Source: Burkholderia sp. LMG 13014 (GTDB taxonomy: Bacteria; Pseudomonadota; Gammaproteobacteria; Burkholderiales; Burkholderiaceae). Taken from it: 63,738 nucleotides of DNA. A model generated the notes under the pieces. It had not been told where the DNA came from and did not search any database. It saw only the letters and a list, made by a program, of their open reading frames with translations. The translations under genes were made by a program, and so were the position numbers. The DNA is taken from NCBI RefSeq assembly GCF_905232215.1, contig NZ_CAJNKE010000003.1, positions 1-63,738 of the forward strand, read 5' to 3'. How positions within the stretch are numbered: position 1 is the stretch's first letter; each line of letters opens with the position of its first letter. This document shows positions 1-6,787 of the stretch, in pieces.

Positions 1-1236
1 GGTGAAGTGCACGCGCGCCCGCATCTCTTGATTCAGGCCCCCCGCGGCATATTGCAGCTCGCTTTCATGACCGAAGGCGACCAGGCCAGGGATCAGATGG
101 CGATGAGCGAGTTGTCTCATCGCTTCGGCGTTGCCGAACCCGACCATACTACGCCGCTCCACGGCGTGACATGGGATGAAGGAGACCTGCACTGCGAAAA
201 GCACACCGAGTTCTCGACGTATCTCTGGTGCGCTTCGCTGGATTCCGAGACGGGAGAGCCGTGCGGCGAAAATCCGTTCAAGCATGGATTTGTTCCTCCC
301 GGCCCGGTCGTATCCGGCATCCGTTTGAGACTTCTTCCGTGGACGCCGGAAACGGAGAAGGAGGTCGATCGCTTCGATCCTGCCAGCCTGTGCTACTCGC
401 TGGTGGAGAACGGCTCTGCCGCCATCCTGACCGACTTTCGACAGGATGAGGATGGCCTGACGCAGATCCTCGTCCTGGCCCGCGATTTGACCCCGGCGCG
501 GGCGGGTGCGCTGGCTCAACGTCTGCTGGAGATCGAGACTTACCGCACCTTGGCGTTGCTGTCCCTGCCGTTGACACGATCGATGACGTCGGAACTGCGA
601 CGCATGGAGTCGCGCCTTGCGGCGATCACCGACGAGATGTGTACGAGCTTGGTGGAACGGCGCGACAGCGACGTGCTGCTGTCCGAATTGACCGGCCTGG
701 CTGCCGAGCTGGAAGCTGGCGTTGCGGCGAATCTCTATCGCTTCGGCGCCAGCCGTGCCTACTACGAGATCGTCGAGGAAAGGCTGGCAGCGCTTTTGGA
801 AGAGGCCGTATCCGGGTACTGCACCTGGGCGGATTTCCTGCAGCGTCGCATCGCTCCCGCCATGCGGACATGCCAATCCGTAAAGGAGCGCCAGACCAAG
901 CTCTCCGACAAGCTGACCCGGGCCATCGCGTTGCTGCGTTCCTGGATCGACGTCGAGCTTGAACGCCAGAACCGCGATCTGCTTGCGTCGATGAACAACC
1001 GGGCCAAGATGCAATTGCGCCTTCAGCAAACCGTCGAAGGCCTGTCGGTCGCGGCAATTTCTTATTACGTCGTGAGTCTTCTCGGCTATTTGCTCAAGGG
1101 CATTCCGATGGTTCACGACAGCGTGGCGCCGGTGATGGCGGTTCTGGTGCCTGCGGTGATGCTGACGATCTGGTGGATCGTGCGCAGGATCAGACACGCC
1201 CACGGCGACACGGCAGCGGAAGAGAAATCTTCCTGA
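1..1236 (+). CDS. DUF3422 family membrane protein, 5' end outside window
   Basis: The reading frame is open from base 1 (codons GGT GAA GTG CAC, giving GEVHARPH) with no start, so the true start lies upstream. DUF3422 proteins usually begin with an N(E/D)xHARP motif, which is what is seen here, so only a few residues are missing. 411 residues are visible. The body is helical with many Glu/Arg pairs. The last 70 residues hold two membrane segments (around SYYVVSLLGYLL and VMAVLVPAVMLTIWWIV) and end in a basic tail. The family has no established biochemical role. It lies 58 nt before the S-formylglutathione hydrolase gene on the same strand, so it may share a transcript with the detoxification genes. 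Confidence 0.8.
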   Translation, partial: GEVHARPHLLIQAPRGILQLAFMTEGDQARDQMAMSELSHRFGVAEPDHTTPLHGVTWDEGDLHCEKHTEFSTYLWCASLDSETGEPCGENPFKHGFVPPGPVVSGIRLRLLPWTPETEKEVDRFDPASLCYSLVENGSAAILTDFRQDEDGLTQILVLARDLTPARAGALAQRLLEIETYRTLALLSLPLTRSMTSELRRMESRLAAITDEMCTSLVERRDSDVLLSELTGLAAELEAGVAANLYRFGASRAYYEIVEERLAALLEEAVSGYCTWADFLQRRIAPAMRTCQSVKERQTKLSDKLTRAIALLRSWIDVELERQNRDLLASMNNRAKMQLRLQQTVEGLSVAAISYYVVSLLGYLLKGIPMVHDSVAPVMAVLVPAVMLTIWWIVRRIRHAHGDTAAEEKSS

Positions 1237-1294
1237 CGAGCTGCCGTCCTGGCGCGCGAGAGCTGCGCCGTTCCTTTGAACATAGGAGAACTAC

Positions 1295-2125
1295 ATGGAA
1301 CGCATCGAACATCACGCCAGCTTTGATGGTTGGCAGGACGTTTATCAGCATGAATCCACGACGCTCGGTTGCACGATGAAGGTCGGCGTCTATCTGCCTC
1401 CGCAGGCACAGCACGGCAAGGTGCCGGTGCTGTACTGGCTTTCAGGCCTCACCTGCACCGAGCAGAACTTCATCACCAAGGCCGCCGTCCAGCGCTACGC
1501 GGCCGAACATGGCATTGCCGTCGTCGCGCCCGATAGCAGTGCTCGCGGCGAAGGCGTTGCCGACGATCCTGCCTATGACCTCGGACAGGGGGCGGGTTTC
1601 TACGTCAACGCCACACAGGAACCCTGGGCTGCGAATCATCGGATGTACGACTACGTCGTGCAGGAATTGCCGGCGCTGATCGAGGCCCACTTTCCCGTGA
1701 CAGCGGAGCGGAGCATCAGCGGCCATTCCATGGGAGGACACGGCGCTCTGGTCATCGCCCTGCGCAACCCGGGCCGTTATCGAAGCGTCTCGGCCTTCTC
1801 GCCCATCGTCGCCCCCACCCAGGTTCCCTGGGGGCACAAGGCCTTCGAGGCGTACCTGGGCAGCGATCGGGAAGTGTGGAAGCAGTACGACACCGTGGAG
1901 CTGATTCGCACCGTGCAGGAGCGTTTGCCGTTGCTGGTTGATCAGGGCTTGGGCGACGAGTTCCTGGAGAGCCAGCTTCAGCCCGACCTGCTGCGCAAAG
2001 CCTGCGACGAGACGGGGCACCCGCTCACGTTGAATCTGCGCCCAGGCTACGACCACAGCTACTACTTCATTGCCAGCTTCATTGGCGAGCATATGGCACA
2101 CCACGCATCGGCGCTGAAACGCTGA
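1295..2125 (+). CDS. fghA: S-formylglutathione hydrolase
   Basis: 276 residues, the usual family length. An esterase-D type alpha/beta hydrolase that splits S-formylglutathione into formate and glutathione, the second step of glutathione-dependent formaldehyde removal, in the cytoplasm. The nucleophile elbow GHSMGG has Ser145. The acid is probably an Asp near 218-222 (DQGLGDEF), and the histidine is His254 in GYDHSYYF. The family signature WLSGLTCTEQNF is at 48-59. AGGAG lies 8 nt before the ATG. The partner formaldehyde dehydrogenase (adhC/frmA) is not in the window and is expected just to the left. The neighbours are other stress genes, so this is probably accessory to a chromosomal copy. 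Confidence 0.95.
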   Translation: MERIEHHASFDGWQDVYQHESTTLGCTMKVGVYLPPQAQHGKVPVLYWLSGLTCTEQNFITKAAVQRYAAEHGIAVVAPDSSARGEGVADDPAYDLGQGAGFYVNATQEPWAANHRMYDYVVQELPALIEAHFPVTAERSISGHSMGGHGALVIALRNPGRYRSVSAFSPIVAPTQVPWGHKAFEAYLGSDREVWKQYDTVELIRTVQERLPLLVDQGLGDEFLESQLQPDLLRKACDETGHPLTLNLRPGYDHSYYFIASFIGEHMAHHASALKR

Positions 2126-2141
2126 GAGAGGAGATCAGGTC

Positions 2142-3449
2142 ATGACAAAGACCTCCAAAAACCGACATCACGTCGTCATTATCGGAGCGGGCTTCGGCGG
2201 GATCGAGGTTGCCAACCAGCTTGCTGGTGTCGAGGTCGATGTGACGATCATCGATCGGCGCAATCATCACCTGTTCCAACCCTTGCTTTACCAGGTCGCA
2301 GGTGCGTCACTTTCGACATCCGAGATCGCCTGGCCTATTCGCTATCTCTTCCGAAATCGCCCGGAAGTGAACACCTTGATGGCGGAAGTGGAAGGTATCG
2401 ACCAGGACGCGCGTCAGGTCATTCTCAACAATGGAATGCGGCAAACCTACGACACGCTCGTGCTCGCGACAGGTGCTACCCATGCCTACTTCGGACACGA
2501 CGAATGGGGGGCTTTCGCGCCGGGGTTGAAGACGCTGGAAGATGCCACGACCATTCGGGGCCGAATCCTCGCGGCTTTCGAGGAAGCTGAGCGCACGAGC
2601 GATCCTCAGCAGCGTGCCGCGCTGCAGACGTTCGTCATCATCGGTGGTGGTCCCACCGGGGTTGAATTGGCCGGAACCATCGCCGAGCTGGCACGAGACA
2701 CGCTGGCGCGTGACTTCCGCTCGATCGACCCGAGCACATCGCGGGTTGTACTGATCGAGGCTGGCCCGCGTCTGTTGTCGGTCTTTCCAGAGGATCTTTC
2801 GGCCTATACGCGCCAGGCACTCGAAAAACTCGGGGTCGAGGTCGTGCTGGGTACTCCGGTCACCGAATGCTCGGCCGACGGCGTGGTGTATGGCGGCAAG
2901 CCCCTTTCGGCCAAGACCATCGTCTGGGCCGCCGGAGTCCAGGCGTCTCCCGCGGCTCGCTGGTTGGGCGCTGCGTCTGATCGTGCTGGTCGAGTGGTCG
3001 TTGGCCCTGACCTGACGGTGGCCGGTCGCCCGGAGGTCTTCGCCATCGGCGATACAGCCTCGTGCACCATGGCCGATGGGAAGCCCGTGCCGGGCATCGC
3101 CCCGGCCGCCAAACAGCAAGGGAAGTACGTCGCTAACCTGATTGGACGGCGTTTGAAGGGCAAGCCCGCTGACGGGCCTTTCAAATACCGGCATCAGGGG
3201 AACCTGGCCACCATCGGCCGCAGCCTGGCGGTGATTGACATGGGGCGGGTGAAGCTGCGTGGTGCCTTTGCGTGGTGGATCTGGAAGCTGGCGCACATCT
3301 ACTTTCTGATCGGCACGCGAAATCGTCTCAGTGTCGCTTTGAGCTGGGTATGGAACCACAGCATCGGCTACCGCGGCTCTCGCATCATCATGCATGCGAT
3401 TGCCGACAAAGAGCCCACGGCGTTGGATAAATCCGGCTCTCTGGATTGA
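2142..3449 (+). CDS. ndh: Type II NADH dehydrogenase (NDH-2) / NAD(P)/FAD-dependent oxidoreductase
   Basis: 435 residues. Two Rossmann dinucleotide-binding motifs are visible: GAGFGG at 15-20 for FAD and IIGGGPTGVELAG near 166 for NADH. The FAD-contacting FAIGDTA and the quinone-side GIAPAAKQQGKYVA motifs follow near 300 and 320. The C-terminal amphipathic region (WWIWKLAHIYFLIG) is the usual membrane anchor. It passes electrons from NADH to quinone without pumping protons. It begins 16 nt after fghA and is very likely co-transcribed with it. NADH made by formaldehyde oxidation would be a natural substrate here, but that link is inference. Confidence 0.9.
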   Translation: MTKTSKNRHHVVIIGAGFGGIEVANQLAGVEVDVTIIDRRNHHLFQPLLYQVAGASLSTSEIAWPIRYLFRNRPEVNTLMAEVEGIDQDARQVILNNGMRQTYDTLVLATGATHAYFGHDEWGAFAPGLKTLEDATTIRGRILAAFEEAERTSDPQQRAALQTFVIIGGGPTGVELAGTIAELARDTLARDFRSIDPSTSRVVLIEAGPRLLSVFPEDLSAYTRQALEKLGVEVVLGTPVTECSADGVVYGGKPLSAKTIVWAAGVQASPAARWLGAASDRAGRVVVGPDLTVAGRPEVFAIGDTASCTMADGKPVPGIAPAAKQQGKYVANLIGRRLKGKPADGPFKYRHQGNLATIGRSLAVIDMGRVKLRGAFAWWIWKLAHIYFLIGTRNRLSVALSWVWNHSIGYRGSRIIMHAIADKEPTALDKSGSLD

Positions 3450-3500
3450 GGTGCCCACCTTATCGGAACGTCAACTATCAGAAATGCCAGGGAGAGGAAC

Positions 3501-4814
3501 TTGACCGATCTATTCACGACAAAGCCCAAGCCTCCCTTGGCCGAACTCCTGCGGCCCAAGACGCTGGACGAATTCGTCGGGCAACGGCACTTGCTCGGCC
3601 CCGGCAAGCCGCTGCGTCTCGCGTTCGAGGCGGGCAAGTTGCACTCGTTCATCCTCTGGGGGCCGCCAGGCGTGGGCAAGACCACCCTAGGGCGCCTGGC
3701 CGCCAGTGCGACCGACAGCCGATTCATCGCCATCTCGGCCGTGCTGGCCGGGGTGAAGGACATCCGGCAAGCCATCGACGAGGCCCAGGCCGAACTGGAC
3801 AACCATGGTCGATCGACGGTGCTTTTCGTCGATGAGATCCATCGCTTCAACAAGGCGCAGCAGGATGCCCTGCTGCCCCATGTCGAGTCGGGGCTCCTGA
3901 CCCTGGTGGGGGGGACGACCGAGCATCCGGGGTTGGCGGTCAATTCCGCACTGCTCTCGCGCGCGCAGGTCTATACCCTCGAACCGCTGTCCAGCGACGA
4001 ACTGAACCAACTCTACGAACGCGCACTGCCGCATCTCCAGGGCGTCACGTTGGACGCGGACGCGCTGGATCTGCTCAAGGGCTTTGCCGATGGCGATGGC
4101 AGGCGCTTCCTCAATCTGCTTGAGCAGGTGACGAATGCGGCGTCGGGCGCTGGCAAGACCGTGGTCGATGGCCAGTCCGCCAAGCTGTCCACCAGTCCAT
4201 CGCTGCGCAGGTTCGACAAGGGCGGTGACGAGTTCTACTGGCAGCTCTCAGCCTTCCACAAGTCGCTACGGGGCTCCGACCCTGATGCGGCCCTGTATTG
4301 GCTGGCCCGCATCCTTGACGGTAGCGGCGACGTCAGCCAGGTGACCCGCCGCATGGTGGTAGTGGCCAGCGAAGACATCGGCAATGCCGACCCGCAGGCG
4401 CTGCAACTGGCGCTCAATGCCGCGCTGGCTTATGAGAGGCTGGGTTCCCCCGAAGGCGAAATACCGATTGCCCACGCGGCGACCTACCTTGCTGCCGCCC
4501 CCAAGTCGAACGCTGCCTATGCCGCCTGGAACAAGGCGAAGACCTTCGTCAAGAACAGCGGCTCCCTGCCTGTGCCTCTCCATCTTCGCAATGCGCCGAC
4601 GAAGCTGATGCAGCAGATGGGGTATCACGAAGGCTACCGCTACGCTCCTGACGAGCCCAACGGCTACGCCGCTGGGCAAAGCTACTTTCCCGAGGGCGTG
4701 GCGCGGCCGGGCTGGTATCAGCCAACGGACAGAGGTGTTGAGCGCAGGCTGGGAGAATGGCTTACTTGGCTGCGCTCGCTGGATGATGGGACGCTGCCAG
4801 AGGCGGACGCCTGA
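3501..4814 (+). CDS. rarA: RarA/MgsA-like AAA+ replication-recombination ATPase
   Basis: 437 residues, the length of RarA (MgsA/WRNIP1 family), a clamp-loader-like ATPase acting at stalled replication forks. Walker A GPPGVGKTT is near residue 54 and Walker B VLFVDEIHRFNKAQQDALLP near 108. The C-terminal tetramerisation half contains the family motifs SAFHKSLRGSDPDAALYWLARIL and AASEDIG-like VASEDIGNADPQAL. The start is TTG at 3501 with GGGAGAGG six bases upstream; no ATG fits better. Sensor-1 reads GGTTEHPGLAVN where the usual form is GATTENPSFE(L/V)N, so this copy has drifted from the housekeeping gene. It follows ndh by 51 nt in the cargo series. Confidence 0.9.
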   Translation: MTDLFTTKPKPPLAELLRPKTLDEFVGQRHLLGPGKPLRLAFEAGKLHSFILWGPPGVGKTTLGRLAASATDSRFIAISAVLAGVKDIRQAIDEAQAELDNHGRSTVLFVDEIHRFNKAQQDALLPHVESGLLTLVGGTTEHPGLAVNSALLSRAQVYTLEPLSSDELNQLYERALPHLQGVTLDADALDLLKGFADGDGRRFLNLLEQVTNAASGAGKTVVDGQSAKLSTSPSLRRFDKGGDEFYWQLSAFHKSLRGSDPDAALYWLARILDGSGDVSQVTRRMVVVASEDIGNADPQALQLALNAALAYERLGSPEGEIPIAHAATYLAAAPKSNAAYAAWNKAKTFVKNSGSLPVPLHLRNAPTKLMQQMGYHEGYRYAPDEPNGYAAGQSYFPEGVARPGWYQPTDRGVERRLGEWLTWLRSLDDGTLPEADA

Positions 4815-4851
4815 CCGGTCGCCTCCGAAACCTGCCCATCGTGATCTCACA

Positions 4852-4897
4852 AACTACAGGATAAGCACATGCCAGCCTCTTCTTTTGGTGAGTCCTC
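4852..4897 (+). repeat. Leader repeat copy 1 (translation start region of nhaA fusion)
   Basis: This 46-nt stretch covers the RBS region and first ten codons of the antiporter gene and recurs at 6743-6787 over the start of the UvrA-like gene. Shared parts are AACTACAGGATAAG(C/A)ACATG before and over the start, and codons for MPxxSFGESS after it. The bodies of the two genes are unrelated, so the start region itself was duplicated. Confidence 0.8.
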
Positions 4898-6734
4898 GGC
4901 GCATATCAGACGGAGACGCGTTGCCCACTATCTACGCACGGAGTCTGGCGCTGCGGTGCTGCTGGTGATCGTCACGGTTGTGGCGCTCGTGTGGGCGAAC
5001 TCGCCGCTATCTAACGCCTATTTCGAGTTGTGGCACCTAGACGTCGGGTTCAACTTCGGGCCACTGCGCCTACACATGGATCTGCATCACTGGGTCAACG
5101 ACGGCCTGATGGTCGTCTTCTTCTTCCTGATCGGACTGGAGGTGCGTCAGGAGTTCGCCCACGGATCGCTCCGTGACCGCAGCCGTGCCCGCCTCGCCCT
5201 GATCGCGGGGGTCACGGGAGTCGTGCTTCCCGCGCTGGTGTATGTCCTGATCGTGAAACTAGCCGGAAGTGAGGGCCTGCACGGGTGGGGTGCGGTGGTC
5301 GGCACCGATACGGCGTTCATGCTGGGCACCTTGGCGATCGTCGGCCCGCGGCTATCGGGTCAGTTGCGCGTGTTCCTGCTCACCCTGACCGTGGTCGATG
5401 ACTTCCTCGCAGTGTCCATCATCGGCATCGTCTATAGCGAGGAGATCCGGATCGTCCCGTTGCTTATCGCCCTCGCCAGCCTCGTTGGATTGTGGTTGTT
5501 GGGGCGCACCCGCCAGTGGCGGGCGACGCCGTATGTGTTGATCGTGATCGTGCTGTGGTTCGCAACCGTGTACTCCGGCATCCATGCCTCTCTCGCCGGG
5601 ATGGCCGCGGGGCTGCTGATCCCCGCCTACGCGACGCAACGTCACAAGGTCGTCGCGGCAAAACAACTGTTCCGCGACTTCTGGCAGTCTCCGAGTGCCG
5701 CATCGGCCCGCGCGGTGGACTGCGGGCTGTCCCGGGGTATCTCGGTGAACGAGCGATTGCACGAGTTCCTGCGGCTGCCGACGGCGCTGCTGATCGTGCC
5801 GGTGTTCGCCTTGGCGAACGCCGGAGTGGACGTGCGTGGCGGGCTGCTCGCCGAGGCCTTCGGCTCGCCAGTCACGTGGGGCGTCATCGCAGGGCTCGTG
5901 CTCGGCAAGCTCCTGGGCATCGGGCTCATCACTCTCATCGCCGTCCGTCTCGGCCTGGGCCGGCTGCCCGAGGGCGTCGGGGTGGGCAGCGTGTTCGGTG
6001 GTGCGGCACTGTCCGGGATCGGGTTCACCGTGTCGCTGCTGATCATCGGGCTCGCGTTCGGCACGACCTCCGACTTGGGCCGCCAGGCGACGGTCGGCGT
6101 GCTCGTGTCGATGGTGTTCGCCACGTTGCTCGGGTGGCTGATCTTCAAGGTCGCCGCCCAGCGGTGGGGTGAGAAGACCGCTGACCTGCCGATGGTGCTT
6201 GAGCCACCGGTCGATCCGGAGATCGATCACATCCGCGGGCCGGAGGACGCCCAGCTCACACTCGTCGAGTACGTGGACTTCGAGTGCGCGTACTGTGCGC
6301 ACGCCACCGGTTCGTGGGACGATCTGCGCGCCCACTTCGGGGACGACCTGCGGTATGTGGTGCGCCATCTGCCGCACCACCCGCACGGGCCGATTGCCGC
6401 GCGGGCGTCCGAGGCAGCGGCGAACCAGGGGATGTTCTGGCCGTGGCTGGACTTCGTGTTCACCCGTCAGCATGCGCTGGAGCGCGAGCATCTGATCGGC
6501 TACGCCGCCGAGCTTGGGCTCGACGTCGAACGGTTCATCGCGGATCTCGACAGCACCGCGGTGATCGAGCGTGTCGAGCGCGACCTCGCCAGTGCCGTCG
6601 CCAGCGGTGCGCACGCCACGCCGACGTTCTTCGTCGAGGGTCGTCGTCTGCGCGGCAGCTACGACGCCCGCACTGTCACCGCGGCGCTCGAAGCCAGTCG
6701 CCGCGGCCCCCGAACTCAGGAAGTCCCGTCCTGA
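4869..6734 (+). CDS. nhaA: NhaA Na+/H+ antiporter fused to a DsbA-like thioredoxin domain
   Basis: 621 residues. Residues about 15-435 form an NhaA antiporter with its hydrophobic segments and family motifs (GLEVRQEF near 94, GTDTAFMLGTLA near 145, TVVDDFLAVSIIGI near 175, ALANAGVDV near 318). After PMVLEPPVDPEIDH comes a DsbA/thioredoxin-fold domain with active site Cys473-Ala-Tyr-Cys476 and the cis-Pro loop HATPTFF. Classical NhaA is about 390 residues; the fused form is one I associate mainly with Actinobacteria. The start is set by the ATG in the duplicated leader. Role: sodium/proton exchange, with a probable thiol-redox function for the fused domain. Transfer from an actinobacterial source is possible but untested. 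Confidence 0.92.
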   Translation: MPASSFGESSAHIRRRRVAHYLRTESGAAVLLVIVTVVALVWANSPLSNAYFELWHLDVGFNFGPLRLHMDLHHWVNDGLMVVFFFLIGLEVRQEFAHGSLRDRSRARLALIAGVTGVVLPALVYVLIVKLAGSEGLHGWGAVVGTDTAFMLGTLAIVGPRLSGQLRVFLLTLTVVDDFLAVSIIGIVYSEEIRIVPLLIALASLVGLWLLGRTRQWRATPYVLIVIVLWFATVYSGIHASLAGMAAGLLIPAYATQRHKVVAAKQLFRDFWQSPSAASARAVDCGLSRGISVNERLHEFLRLPTALLIVPVFALANAGVDVRGGLLAEAFGSPVTWGVIAGLVLGKLLGIGLITLIAVRLGLGRLPEGVGVGSVFGGAALSGIGFTVSLLIIGLAFGTTSDLGRQATVGVLVSMVFATLLGWLIFKVAAQRWGEKTADLPMVLEPPVDPEIDHIRGPEDAQLTLVEYVDFECAYCAHATGSWDDLRAHFGDDLRYVVRHLPHHPHGPIAARASEAAANQGMFWPWLDFVFTRQHALEREHLIGYAAELGLDVERFIADLDSTAVIERVERDLASAVASGAHATPTFFVEGRRLRGSYDARTVTAALEASRRGPRTQEVPS

Positions 6735-6742
6735 GCGGGACG

Positions 6743-6787
6743 AACTACAGGATAAGAACATGCCAAACAATTCTTTCGGTGAATCCT
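6743..6787 (+). repeat. Leader repeat copy 2 (translation start region of uvrA-like gene)
   Basis: Second copy of the leader described at 4852-4897. It begins 9 nt after the nhaA stop codon and supplies the RBS region, ATG and the MPNNSFGESS start of the UvrA-like protein. Substitutions are few and mainly at codons 3 and 4 and at third positions. Confidence 0.8.

Noticed and set aside
6571-6759. Upstream extension of the UvrA-like protein (63 further residues)
   Set aside because: It overlaps the nhaA 3' end in another frame and has no family character; the ATG at 6760 has the repeated leader.
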